Counted from the stretch's first letter, positions 33,980 through 45,304 are shown. The stretch is DNA of 64,000 nucleotides from Tremella fuciformis (GCA_032768795.1 CP136499.1:620001-684000); one strand, 5' to 3'. Translations and numbers: made by a program. Notes: generated by a model from the sequence alone, not told the origin.

Positions 33980-36900
33980 CTGTCAAGGCGGCAGGCTGCG
34001 CAGCAAGCGCGTAGGCAGCGCGAGGCAGAAGAGAGACGAATCGCAGCTTTAGAACGTCCCAATACAAGTGATGTCCAGCAATTGGCACCAGCACATCAGG
34101 ACGAAAGAGGAGCAGCACACCCTGCCCGCTCAGAACGAAGTCGTCGGTTGCAAAGAAAAGCACTCGAGCCATACCACTCCTCTATTGCAGCTCATTCCTT
34201 GGGCACCTGCAGTACGACATGCGGAAAATGTGGTGCACTGCACTGGATTGATGAGAGAGCCATTGGTGGTGCGCCAGGTGGGGAACAATCAACGGTTGTC
34301 TCCCCCAAATTCTCCCAATGTTGCTTCAATGGAGCGGTGGTTCTTCCTCAACCATTAGATCCCCCAGTGGAGCTACGAGAACTTTTGACAGATCAAAGCG
34401 GGGGTACGTTATGATTGCTTACATTTTGGCTGTGCTGATGAGACAAGTGGGCAAAACCCGACGCTTATTCATGCGAAACTATAACAATGCCCTTGCGTTC
34501 ACGTCAACTGGGTGCACGCAGGACGAATCTGTGGCCGGCCAGTTGGGGGTGTACACATATAAGATTAAAGGACGTTGCTATCACCTGCTTGGGTCAATTC
34601 TGCCCCCTATTGGAGATCAACCCAAGTTTGCTCAGGTGTATTTCACGGCAGAGGATCCCATGGAGCGAGCATCCATTCGGCAGCAGCATCATTTTGAGCG
34701 GATTGAAACGTCAATGTTGGTCAAATTGGAGCAAATGATTCGACGAGAGAACCCATACTATGCCGCTTTCACTACTTTCAAGGAGCGGCACAACGATGTG
34801 AATGGCGCCATAATCGATCGCACATTGTCACTGCTGGATCCAAAGAACCGTGACCCTCGAACATACAATCGGCCGACAGCGCAAGAGGTGGCCTGTCTTT
34901 ATGTGGGGAATGAAGATGAACAGTCGGCAGGTCGAGAGATTATTGTTCACCTACGAGGCAGTGGTATCCCGCAGCACATGTCTGAGCTGCATTCAAGTTT
35001 CATGCCCCTCCACTTCACTCTCATGTTCCCGTACGGTGAACCTGGCTGGCACCCTGGAATCCCTCTTGCAGGCCAACCACTCTCTGGAAACAACACGAAC
35101 GATGCACACAACACTGGAGCAAACGGAAATAGTGAGCAGTTTGACGGCGGCGATGGTATTGATGGTGGTGATGGCGGTGATGATAATGGGGATGATCAAG
35201 TGGTGCGTACTGGCCGAGCTGGATCGACACGGGTCTCCCAAGCCCAGTTTGCATCGTATTACATGTTCAAGCGGGCGACCTGTTTCAATACAATATTGTT
35301 CTGCAGACGATTGTTTCAGGAGTACTTGGTGGACTTCTGGGCTCAAACAGAGACAAATCGGTTGCGATTCATACGGAACAATCAAGACACACTTCGAGCA
35401 GATTCTTATGCGGGCGTGATGGACGCAGTGGATATCGGGATGCACCCTACAGACATTGGACAACAGGTAATCCTACCTTCCACCTTTGCCGGATCACCCA
35501 GGCAGATGCATGCCTTATATCAAGATGCAATGGCTATTGTTGCCGATTCTACAAAGCCCGACCTCTTCATAACGATGACTTGCAATCCTCTGTGGGACGA
35601 TATCCAATCCGCTTTGGAGACGGGCCAGACCGCTCAAGATCGACCAGATATTGTTGCACGAGTCTTCCGACTCAAGTTAGGCGCATTACAGAATGAGATT
35701 TTCAAAAAAGGAGTCTTTGGTACAGTGAGTGAGCAACGGAAATATAGGACTTGCGGATATTGAGTGACAGGTTGTCTCAAAAATTTGGGTTATCGAATTT
35801 CAAAAGCGAGGCCTGCCACACTGTCACATGCTTTTGTGCTTGGACCCAGCAGACAAGCCACAAACACCGGCCGACATAGATCGAATTGTATGTGCAGAGC
35901 TGCCTGATCCAGACACACAGCCGGCCCTTTGGCGGATTGTCACAAACTGCATGGTACATGGGCCCTGTGGACCCAAGTGCCTCAAGGATGGAAAGTGTTC
36001 AAAGAAGTATCCACGAGCCTGGCAGCCCGAGACCTCAATTGAAAATGATGGATATCCGGTGTATCGACGGAGCGATAATGGAAGAGTCTTTGAGAAAGGA
36101 GGAACAACATTCAGCAATCGAGACGTTGTCCCCTACAACCCGTACCTGTCTGCACGCTATGAGTGCCATATCAATGTCGAGGTTTGTACTTCAATCACAG
36201 CCGTGAAGTACCTCTTCAAGTATGTCTACAAGGGTCATGATAGAGCAAATGTGGCGGTCTGTCCTGTTGGAACAGACATTGATGAAGTGGAGGCTTATGA
36301 AGATGCACGTTATGTGGCCTCCTCTGAAGGTAAGTTGTCCTGAGATGCTTTTATTGGTTGGGCCTGATCAGCAGCGGCATGGCGATTGCTTTCGATGCCA
36401 ATGCATGGACATTCCCCCCCTGTGGTACGATTGCAGTTACATCTACCTGATCAGCAAATGGTGATGTTTGATACCACGGACGATATTGCGGCACAGATGG
36501 CACAGGGCAATTTGGCACGTGGCACAACACTCACAGCTTTCTTCAACGCATGTCAGCGCTGGCCCGACATACTGCGGGATGTGGTCTACCCTGAAGCTCC
36601 GAAGTATTTGACTTGGAACAAAACGAATCGGCGCTGGGGGCTGCGACGACGAGGTGGGACCATTGGGCGAGTATACTTTGCCGGGCCTCAAGCTGGCGAG
36701 CGTTATTATTTGCGACTACTTCTCTACCAGGTGGCATGCCCGACCTCATTTGAGCACTTGCGAACTGTGGATGGGGTTGTGCATCCAACATTCAGGGCAG
36801 CATGCATTGCCCTTGGACTACTTGACGACGACTCCGATCTTGAGACATGCTTGGAGCAGGCATCACTCATGGCATCAGGCAATGGAATGCGGCGGTTGTT

Positions 36901-38723
36901 TGTGATTATCTTGATGGAGAGTGAACCTTCGGATCCGGCACGACTATGGGCAAATCACTGGCAAGCATTGAGCGATGATCTCATTCCGGTTCTACGAGAC
37001 AGATATCATTGTGATCGACCAAGTGCTGAACAGAGGCAATCCCTGGCACTGTGTATGTTACGGGACCTCCTTGACGAGAGGGGAAAGAAGTTGGACGACT
37101 TTGGCTTGCCTACACCTACGATCAGTTTCGATACATCAGCTGAAGGACGTTTGATCCTTGAGGAAACGTCATATGATAGGACCGATTTGGCAAGAGTTGG
37201 AAGCACAAATCTTGAGAGTGCAAATGGCGAGCAGAAGGCTATCATTCAGAGCATCCTTTTGGCAGCACAACAGCAGACACCGACTGTGTTCTTCTTGGAC
37301 GGACCAGGAGGTTGCGGCAAGACGTTTGTGGAGAACACGGTAGCCGCAGTGCTAAGGGGAGAGGGACAGATTGTCCTCATGGTTGGGTCATCCGGTATTT
37401 GTGCAATCCTGCTCAAAGGTGGCCGTACAGGTGAGAATGAAACTGAGATTGTTGAAGCATTTGACTGACATGGTAGCGCACTCACGTTTCAAAATACCGA
37501 TTGACCTTCATGGTGATTCAAAATGCAGTGTGTCTAAGCAGTCAACACTGGCGGAACTGTTCAGAAAAACAAATCTGATTGTCTGGGATGAAGCACCAAT
37601 GCAACATCGATTTGTGGCAGAAGCTGTGGACCGAATGCTTAGGGATGTGCGCAACTTCGATGCACCTTTTGGAGGAGTGGTTATGGTGTTTGCTGGAGAT
37701 TTCCGACAATGCCTTCCGGTGGTACCGAAAGGTTCGCAAGCACAGATTCGAAATGCCTGTCTCACAAGCTCCTCACTGTGGAGTGACGTCATCCGACTTC
37801 GATTGACAGTCAACATGCGATTACGCAGTGCATCAATGAGCCCAAGGGAATTTGCCGAAGCTGAGACATTTGCTCAATGGTTGTTAGAAATTGGGGACGG
37901 GAAATGTGATGGCAGGGAGAAGGACACGGTGCATATCCCGCCAGAACTATTGGTCAACAATGTGGACGATCTCCGCCAGCATGTGTACCCAAACTTGGGC
38001 AGGTATCGAGACGATGAGACGGCAATGGAGTACTTCAAGGATCGAGCTATCTTGGCACCAACAAATGCGGAAGTGGACGGCCTGAATATCAGCTTACTGG
38101 ACGAGTTGCCTGGGGAGTCACGTACATATCTCAGTGCCGACTATATTGTGGAAAACGATGGCTCTCAGCCAGGCCGGGGACGACTGAGCAATCAACAACT
38201 GTGGCCTATCGAATATCTCAATTCAATCACTTTTGGTGGATTCCCTTTGCATAAGACCCGCGTCAAGGTTGGAACAACAATACTTCTATTACGGAATCTC
38301 GACCCTTCGGCTGGCCTTTGCAATGGCACGCGGATCTATGTGACTGAGTTGCACTCAAACGTCATACGTGGTCGGATTCTTGGCGGTGACTACCATACAA
38401 ACGAGTGCCTTATTCCCCGCATCAAGCTTGATTCCCCTCGATCGGCAAATCTTCCGTTCACGCTTCGCCGTACTCAGTTCCCCATTCGCATAGGGCTGGC
38501 TCTTACAATCAATAAAGCCCAGGGTCAGTCACTTGCAACAATTGGTCTCTATCTGCCAAAGCCGGTCTTCACACATGGGCAATTATATGTCGGTCTGTCA
38601 CGCGCACGCTTTAAGAATGGGCTGAAGGTGCTATTGGAGGAGTCTGAGCGCGGGAAGCGGGGAGAAACAGTGAACATTGTGTATAAGGACGTGTTGAGAG
38701 CAGCTTCCGTAGATCATACATAG
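33980..38723 (+). CDS. RepHel (rolling-circle replicase-helicase) of the Helitron, five exons resolved
   Basis: Exons 33980-34403, 34448-35724, 35771-36329, 36375-37430 and 37477-38723 give one frame of 1,520 residues; introns are 44-46 nt. It nicks DNA and unwinds it for rolling-circle transposition. Motifs in order: N-terminal CGKCGALHW; the Helitron-like block LPSTFAGSPRQMHALYQDAM; the HUH motif in QKRGLPHCHML (formed just after intron 2); the two-Tyr motif YLFKYVYKGHDR; then a Pif1-like helicase with Walker A GPGGCGKT, Walker B IVWDEAPM, FAGDFRQCLP, INKAQGQS and YVGLSRAR. An Asp/Gly-rich linker (about 35140-35200) separates N-terminal blocks. No in-frame ATG exists in the first resolved exon (LSRRQAAQQARRQREAEERR), so a further 5' exon is likely. 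No internal stop was found, so it may be active. Confidence 0.9.
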
Positions 38724-38901
38724 TACTCTGTACCTAATTTGTAGCTAATTATCACGTAGAATTGTATATAGTCTTGGCTGTGGGGACGCCCGTAGTTCAA
38801 GCTTTCATCATGCATGTGCTGGGGGCTCCACTGAATTAATACCCATTGACTCTAAATTCACGACCCACTCGACACGTGAATTTCACGGGTGCAGACTCTA
38901 G

Positions 38902-39132
38902 TCTACTATAATGAAAGATCACGACGCCGAGAATTGACCGAGACAAACCATGTGGCAACCACGCGGCACTACTCCGTGAATTTCACAACGTCGAGCCGAC
39001 ACGAGTCCCGAGACCAGCCCCTTCAAGCTTTCTTCATGCATGTGCTTGGGACTTCACCTGCTTAATACACTATTGTTCACTCAAGAATTTACGACCCACT
39101 CCGCCCGTGAATTTCACGGGTGAAGACACTCG
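38902..39132 (+). mobile_element. 231-bp non-autonomous Helitron in tandem
   Basis: The first about 70 bp match the left end of the large Helitron (TCTACTATAATGAAAG onward to CCATGTGGCAACCA). The last about 110 bp match its right end (CATGCATGTGCT and onward), with a better hairpin, CCCGTGAA, T, TTCACGGG. It ends ACTCG before a T, where the autonomous copy has ACTCTAG; the CTRR is therefore degenerate or variant. There is no coding capacity. Confidence 0.85.
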
Positions 39133-39356
39133 TACGGAATACAAACTGAAGGTGGAGGTCAGGATGAGGGATCGTCGTCATGCTACCGACCACAAGCGAA
39201 ACGCTGGGCAGCCCCGAGTGATGAGAGCACAAGACATGCTACGTGCATGTAGTGGTCTTTGGCATCGTGAAGAAGCAGGTGAGACTGACCTGTTGCCAGC
39301 GAGTGATCACCTGCTGATCTGGCGACGTTCCACAATTGGGCCGACTTGTGCTTCTC
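39133..39356 (+). pseudogene. Middle part of the interrupted host ORF
   Basis: The frame (TEYKLKVEVRMRDRRHATDH and onward) continues exactly from the codon split by the Helitrons (33211-33212 plus 39133). It stays open to the copia A insertion point. Its last 5 bp, TTCTC, are the copia A target duplication. Confidence 0.55.
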
Positions 39357-39511
39357 TGTTACACAACGATGAGAGCTATGCATTCGTCCCTCTCTGCAGT
39401 TCTACATATATAAGAGCGGTCTCCTTGTCAAGCCATCTACATAAGGTTACTCATTCGGCCGAAAGAGGCAATTCTGACCTTACGGGGCGTCTCGGGGCCT
39501 ATTGTTCAACA
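39357..39511 (-). repeat. 3' LTR of copia A
   Basis: This is 155 bp and identical to 45651-45805. The gag-pol stop codon (39506-39508) lies inside it. A purine tract (GAGGGGGAG, sense strand) abuts its sense-strand start. Confidence 0.95.
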
Positions 39512-42034
39512 CTCCCCCTCGAAGTCTGCAGGCTGCAGGTGGCCGCAACAGGTCTGGCGGTTGTGCCAAGGACCCGCCGGGCATCCCCAAGCCTGTTGAT
39601 CTTCGCTCCAGGACGATATAGGCCCAAGATCAGACGTCGCGAGCGTCGCACGGTCCATAGGCCTGCCTCCTTCAGGCTGCCCGGAAGCGATCCTGCCGTT
39701 CTCCGCCATTTCTGCACCAATCTCAATGGTCTTGGTGTCTGCCGGTAGCCCTGATCCTCTTTGGGATCCTCTGGCTCCCCCTGCATGCATACAGTCTCTC
39801 ACTCCCCGTGCGCATGCAGCGAAGCGTTGCTGATGTGCGAGCTGATGGGTTTGACTAGCGGCATTTCGGCGTTTTGGCTTGACCACGTGGTGTGGCAGAC
39901 GATTCGGAGCGCGACTGACTTTGTCATTCAACATCTTCCCGCTACCGCCGAAGCCTTCTAGATCGCTGAATGCAGCCGCTAGGTGGACAAGAGCGCGCTC
40001 CGCGCCGGTAGGCGGACGGCCCAGACCCAGAGCTTCAAAATGGCGCGCGTGGGCGGCGGCGGGGAGCGACTTGGTGAGGATGTCTGCCTTCTGGTCTGCA
40101 GAGCTGACGTACCGCAGGCTGACTTTGCCTGTGTCAACAAGTTCCCGAATCAAATGATGCTTTATGTCGATATGTTTGGTTCGAGAGTGAGTAGTAGGCT
40201 GTCCTGCGAGTCTGATGGACCCCTGGTTGTCGCAGGAAAGCGGCGTTGGTGATCTCTGCTCGAGTCCTAGCTCACAGAGCAGATTCCTGAGCCAAACCGC
40301 CTCCTTGGCTGCTTCTGCGACAGCGATGTATTCGGCCTCAACTGTCGATGTCGAGACCGTGGCTTGTCTGCGGGACGACCAGGTGATCGGCGAACCCCTG
40401 AACTCCATCAACCAGCCTGTGGTTGACCGCCGAGTGTCCTTGCAACCTGCCCAGTCCGAATCTACCCAACCCTGCAGCTCGCCGTCGCTGCCGCCCAGCC
40501 TGAGCCCAACAGTCCGTGTGTGGGCTAGGTAGGTCAGGACGCCTTGTGCGAGGTCCCAATGCTGACGGGTAGGTGCAGCGAGCGCTCGGGATAGATACGA
40601 GGCCGCGAACATGACGTCCGGGCGGGTGCAGCCCGCTAGCCATAGGAGACATCCGACAAGTTCTTGATAGGGCGTTAGGGCCGTCGACACGTCCTCTGCA
40701 TCGATCTTGGCATCCTGCGGCAACGGTGTTGATCTGGTGCGTCGCCGAGCGTGCTCTGGGAACCTCTCGAGCACCCTGTCGATGTATGCGGGCTGACTCA
40801 GCCAGATCGTCCGCCTAGCCTTGTCCTGCGATACCTTCATCCCAAGCACGGTTCCGACGTCGCCTATGACAGTGATCGTCCACTCAGCCTTTAGGGCGGT
40901 CCACAGGTCGTCTATCTCCCCCTGCGATGATGCGGCAATCACGATGTCGTCGACGTAGACCAAGACAAGCACGATTCGGCCTTGTCGGTCCTGCCGCACA
41001 TACAGTCCCCAGTCACCGTTCGTCCTCAGGAAGCCCTGTCGATGTAAGACTCGTCCTAGCTCTTCCCACCAGTTCCTTGCTGACTGCTTTAGGCCGTACA
41101 GGCTCTTCAACAGCAGCAGAGCGTCGCAGCCTGGTCTCCGCCGCATCCCGTCCGGATACCAAATGTAGACCTCTGTGTCGATTGGGCTGTTCAGATACGC
41201 TCCTTCGACGTCGGCCTGTGCGACAATCATGCGGTCGGCTGCAGCGATGGCTAGCAACAGTCTCAGAGATCCGAGACGGCCTACCGGCGCGAACGTCTCT
41301 TCAAAATCGACGCCCAGCACCTGCGAGAAGCCCTGTGCGACAAGCCTAGCCTTGTGTTTGACGACGTGGCCGTCGGCATCGGTCTTGACTTTGAATACCC
41401 AACGCGATCCGACTGCCTTGCGATCTGCAGGAAGTTTGACCTCTTGCCATGTCCCCTTACTCTCGATGTTCGCAATTTCCTTCTCCATGGCGGCAATCCA
41501 CTCTCCTCTGTCATCGCTAGCCATCGCCTCGGCTAGGTTCCTGGGATCTACAGGCATCACGGGGCCGTCGGCGGCATTGGCGGATAGGAAGGCGAAAGGG
41601 CTATGCAGCCGCTCAACGATCGCACCGAACTTTGCGGGCGCTTTCTTCTCGCGGACGGGCCGTCCGACGGTATTGGCGGCCACGGGAGGTGCCGGCGGGG
41701 TCTCGACGACTGGTACATACGTCCACCTGTCGGCAACGGGAATCCTGGAACGATTGGTGGCTACAGGAAGACGGGATGGACGGGGGACCCGAGGCTGCTC
41801 GGGTGTGTTGGACACGGCAACTGCGGGATCGTTGATTGTGAGCTCTTCCTCTGAGATCTCTACTCCAGCGACATTTTTCTGAGCTTGCCCCGGCTCAGGC
41901 TGATCTCCAGGTACCTCCAGATCGTCTCTATCATCATCCTGGCTTGAATGACTTGCGATCTTGCCTCCCATCGATCCAACCGGTATGAGCTGTGCTTGGT
42001 CGCTTTGGGTCACGTGACCGACATCGGCCTCATC
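39506..42034 (-). CDS. Copia A pol, 3' part: reverse transcriptase, RNase H, C-terminal tail
   Basis: It copies element RNA into DNA. Visible are the RT start ESKGTWQEVKLPADRKAVGS, catalytic LVYVDDIVIA, and RNase H blocks DSDWAGCKDTRRSTTGW, STVEAEYIAVAEA and KHIDIKHHLIRE. After RNase H a tail of about 150 residues follows, with RRNAASQTHQLAHQQRFAACARG and ending DFEGEC inside the LTR. Upstream the frame enters the solo-LTR insertion; joining 42034 to 42812 recovers the order seen in element C. No start of its own is expected. Confidence 0.9.
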   Translation of the reverse strand, partial: DEADVGHVTQSDQAQLIPVGSMGGKIASHSSQDDDRDDLEVPGDQPEPGQAQKNVAGVEISEEELTINDPAVAVSNTPEQPRVPRPSRLPVATNRSRIPVADRWTYVPVVETPPAPPVAANTVGRPVREKKAPAKFGAIVERLHSPFAFLSANAADGPVMPVDPRNLAEAMASDDRGEWIAAMEKEIANIESKGTWQEVKLPADRKAVGSRWVFKVKTDADGHVVKHKARLVAQGFSQVLGVDFEETFAPVGRLGSLRLLLAIAAADRMIVAQADVEGAYLNSPIDTEVYIWYPDGMRRRPGCDALLLLKSLYGLKQSARNWWEELGRVLHRQGFLRTNGDWGLYVRQDRQGRIVLVLVYVDDIVIAASSQGEIDDLWTALKAEWTITVIGDVGTVLGMKVSQDKARRTIWLSQPAYIDRVLERFPEHARRRTRSTPLPQDAKIDAEDVSTALTPYQELVGCLLWLAGCTRPDVMFAASYLSRALAAPTRQHWDLAQGVLTYLAHTRTVGLRLGGSDGELQGWVDSDWAGCKDTRRSTTGWLMEFRGSPITWSSRRQATVSTSTVEAEYIAVAEAAKEAVWLRNLLCELGLEQRSPTPLSCDNQGSIRLAGQPTTHSRTKHIDIKHHLIRELVDTGKVSLRYVSSADQKADILTKSLPAAAHARHFEALGLGRPPTGAERALVHLAAAFSDLEGFGGSGKMLNDKVSRAPNRLPHHVVKPKRRNAASQTHQLAHQQRFAACARGVRDCMHAGGARGSQRGSGLPADTKTIEIGAEMAENGRIASGQPEGGRPMDRATLATSDLGPISSWSEDQQAWGCPAGPWHNRQTCCGHLQPADFEGEC

Positions 42035-42806
42035 TGTCAGGAAACCGACACGGCATCCTGACCACGAGACTACCACGAGGCAACTTCCGACGGAAACATC
42101 CAAAGGATCCTACGAACCAAAGAACGTGAGTACGATAGAACCGTCACTATTAGTCACGAATAACTACGACTTGCTCTTGAAAGCGCTAGAACAACCTGGA
42201 GAACGATAGAAGGATACGTCTCAGTCTTCCATCGGCCGAGTTGAGATAGGAACGCACGCAAGGACAAGAGTCAGGTCCACGATAACGGAGGATAGAGTTA
42301 TCTCACAGTCAGGGCCACGGGGCGGAGACCGAGGACGATAAGGACGACGACGGGCACGCAAGGAGATTAGATGCAAGCCAGCGCGGAGAGAAGACGATAG
42401 AAGAGAAGAGAGACGACGAGAGAATACTAGAGAGTATTGGGAACGAGTAGAAGCGACTAGGAGAACGATGGAACGATCCACGAAGGACGATGCTAGAAGG
42501 ATCAGAGTGAGAGCGGGCGAGAGTCAGCAGATACTTAAGAAGGAAGATCGCAGAGGAAGTTCCTCAGCGATCTAGTTAACTAGTCCTCTAGATAGAACGT
42601 CTACTTAGAGAATCGACCGTACCAGTGACGAGAGATAGATAAGTGAAGTGAGTCTTGATCGCTCCTCACCCAGCTTGGTTCCACTCTACTCTTGTTCGTT
42701 ACTATCTGTTACGAATAGTCGTTAATAGTTAGCAGCTTGAACCGATAGATTGATTTAGGTGAGCTTTAGTTGGATCTAATACAGGTCACCGGGTACAGGT
42801 CTGACA
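42035..42806. mobile_element. Solo LTR-like insertion, 772 bp
   Basis: It begins TGTCAG and ends CTGACA (6-bp inverted ends, TG...CA). It is flanked by TCATC on both sides (42030-42034 and 42807-42811). Element C has a single TCATC at the same point. There is no coding capacity. It is most simply a solo LTR of a different LTR retrotransposon, possibly Ty3/gypsy; the parent element is not in this window. Confidence 0.85.
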
Positions 42807-42811
42807 TCATC

Positions 42812-45304
42812 GTCCTCCGACATCTCAAGCACTTTGACGTCTCTTCGATGGGCAATCTCGCCCGTGGCGTCAAGCTGCACAATCCATCCGCTCTGGGTCT
42901 CACTCTGACCGAGTATCCGACACGCCTCGCCGCGCTCTATCGTAAACGACGCCTTGCGGCGAATCTGAGACGGGATCTGCGCATGACACCTTTGCCCGAA
43001 TCGCAGGACGGAATCTAGGCCTCTCTCCCGCCCTGTAAGCGCGCTCCAAGCCGATAAGCCCGTCCTGGCTGACACAGACAGCTTCATGATGATTACTGCG
43101 GCGTAACGGGCTGCGAAAGACCAGTAGGAATGAGGCAAGCGGCTATCGGCCAGCATGGCGGCTATCATGTCTTTGACGGTGCGTATCGTTCGTTCAGCCG
43201 CCCCGTTGAGCTCGGGCGTGTACCTAGGCGTCATGTAATGTTGAATACCGGCTGACTGATAGAACGCTCGGGCTTCCAGGCTATCAAACTCGCCTCCGCC
43301 GTTGCTGCGAATGACTCGGACGCGATCTCCGAGCTGCCGCTCGATCTTGGCTACGAACTGCTGCAAGGCGTTGAACGCCTCTGACTTCCGGCCTATCGGG
43401 ACCACGCCAAGGATCTTGCTCGAGCGCTCGATAGCCACGAGCATGTTCTCGCATCCGTCAACGGACGTCTCGAATGGCCCGGTAATGTCGACATCAACGC
43501 CGACACCGTCGCCGCCGCCTCTGAGCAGCGGGGCGTCACCGGCCTTCGGCGGCCTGGTAATTTTGGTGCGAGCGCACACCTCGCATGCAGCGGTAACGAA
43601 CGGATCGTCTTTATAGACTCGCCAGGGCTTGGTAAGTAGGTCTTTCCTACCCAGCTCTTTCAGACGCTCGATGCCTATATGACCGAGACGCTGATGTTCA
43701 GCCTCGAGCGGTGATCTAGCGTCGACTGCGGTTGCAAGCAGGATCGTAGGATGCGTCCTGCCGAGTCGCACGGTCCAAAGCGAGCCTTTCTTTCGCAGAG
43801 CTAGCCTTTCCTGCCGTCGCTCGAGCGTTCCGCCGTCACCCTTGAGATCCGCCCGCCAGCCCCATCGCAGCAGCCTTGACAGGGAGCAGAGGCTGATTCG
43901 AGCTGTCGGGACGTGGTAGACGTCTCGGAGCGTGAGGCGTTGCCCAGACGACAGGACAAGATCTATCTCGCCTACTTCGATGGCCTGCATTGTGCCGGTG
44001 TCGCTGGCTAGCCCAAAGACTCGGGGCGTCTCGAGACGGCGGACGCGTTTTAGGATCGACCTGTGCGGTGTCAAGTGGTCGGTAGCTCCGCTGTCGAGCA
44101 CCCAAACGGGCTCGACGGCCTCTGACTCGACCTGCAGAGTGTCTGCGGTGAACAGGGCGTCATTACTGGCCTCTGCAGATCCATCCTCGAACCACGGGTT
44201 GTTGAGCTGGTCAGGAAAGACGATGCGATCGTCGCTATCATCATCGAGCTCGGCCCATTCGGTGGCGGCAACAGTCAAACCGGCCCACGGATCCATGTCA
44301 ACTTCCAGGGCTGCAGCGAGCAGTCCCGAGTCGGCCTTAGGAGGAATCGTGATCCTCTTGTCGGCTGCGGCGACGACGTCCTGACGGTCTTGAACGCCCT
44401 TGCGTTCACCTCGGCCGCCTCTCTGCCGAGCAGAGCGTCCGCCGCGGCCCTGCAGGCCGCCGCGCTGCAGTTCTGCAGCCTTCTTGCGGCAATCACGCTC
44501 CCAATGACCTTTCTTGCCGCAATGTCGACACTCGTCATTGGCCTTGTCTCTCTCGAACCGAGGGCGGCGCTCGACAGCCATCGCGAGCGGTTTGCCACCA
44601 CCGTTACCTTGACGGCCTTGAGGCGGCCTAGCCCTTCGTCGCGCGATCTCGGTGGTGTATTTCGAGAGCACGACGGCCCAGGACTGCTTGTCCTTGGCGA
44701 TGGGGGCCAATTCAGCCCTCACAATGTTGAAGGCGGGGTCAAGGATCGTGGCAAGGAATCTCTGAGCGCGCTCGGTGTCGCTCAGGACGATCCCGACGCG
44801 CTTGCCGTCCGAAATCGCCTTGGAGAACGTCTCGACGTGAGCGCTCATTTCGTCCGCAGAGGCGTCCCCTCGCAGGTCTAGAGTCCACAGGCGGGCATGA
44901 ACAATGCGCTGATTCTCCAGGAGGTCGGCCTCGTGCATTTTGTCGCAATACAGCCACATATCGGCTGCAGCGAGTAGGTCTTCAATGTCGAGCCGAACGG
45001 CTTCCGAGACCGTTCCCTTCAACATCGCCTGTGCCCTGCTCTCTCGGGCTTGCCACCTCTCCCAGTCCTTCTTATCCTCGCTGCTGAACGCGCCAGCCTC
45101 GGATCCCGTCGGCATGACGGAACCAGCTCGAGTGCGGCGCTCGGTGGCTGCGACGCGCCCTGGCTCGAGATCGAGGCCCAAGGCTGCATTCCAGCAGTCT
45201 CCAAGCTGCAGGGCGACTTCTACGGCCGCCCGCCACGGCGCATATGACGAAGGATCATGCGAGAGCTTTGGGATCGCGTCGATGTTGACTCTGGTGGCTG
45301 ACAT
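42812..45304 (-). CDS. Copia A gag, protease and integrase (5' part of gag-pol)
   Basis: The ATG at 45304 (MSATRVNIDAIPKLSHDPSS) is chosen because the same start is conserved in element C; upstream codons are in the leader. Domains: Gag, zinc knuckle CRHCGKKGHWERDC, protease VLDSGATDHLTPHR, integrase zinc-binding H-x4-H and CEVC, and the catalytic core with DITGPF and ELNGAAER. The block RSDGGGEF of element C is RSNGGGEF here (codon AAC, near 43300), replacing the expected second catalytic Asp of the D,D,E triad. The reading frame ends in the inserted solo LTR. Confidence 0.9.

Larger units (their letters stand above)
33213..38901 (+). mobile_element. Helitron, apparently complete
   Basis: It starts TCTACTATAATGAAAG directly after an A and ends CTAG, preceded by a hairpin (CGTGAA, T, TTCACG). 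TC...CTRR ends, a 3' hairpin, an A|T target and no target duplication are the Helitron signature. It encodes a spliced RepHel protein (see CDS). Three copies of AGAGCCCCCAGCAC lie near the left end and one inverted copy near the right end. The next element begins immediately at 38902. Confidence 0.9.

Noticed and set aside
34318..35763. Taking the ATG at 34318 as the RepHel start
   Set aside because: The upstream frame carries the conserved CGKCGALHW block and joins through a 44-nt intron, so 34318 lies in a different frame, inside an exon and intron.
38902..39132. Reading the repeat of TCTACTATAATG at 33213 and 38902 as long terminal direct repeats of one LTR element
   Set aside because: The shared segment is only about 70 bp and marks two left ends. 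The right-end hairpin and CTAG precede 38902, and there is no target duplication, which fits two Helitrons.
40215..41882. Long plus-strand ORFs opposite copia A, B and C pol/gag (up to 438 codons at 50612-51928)
   Set aside because: They are antisense shadows of the GC-rich gag-pol frames; homologous antisense frames in A, B and C break at different places and show no motifs.
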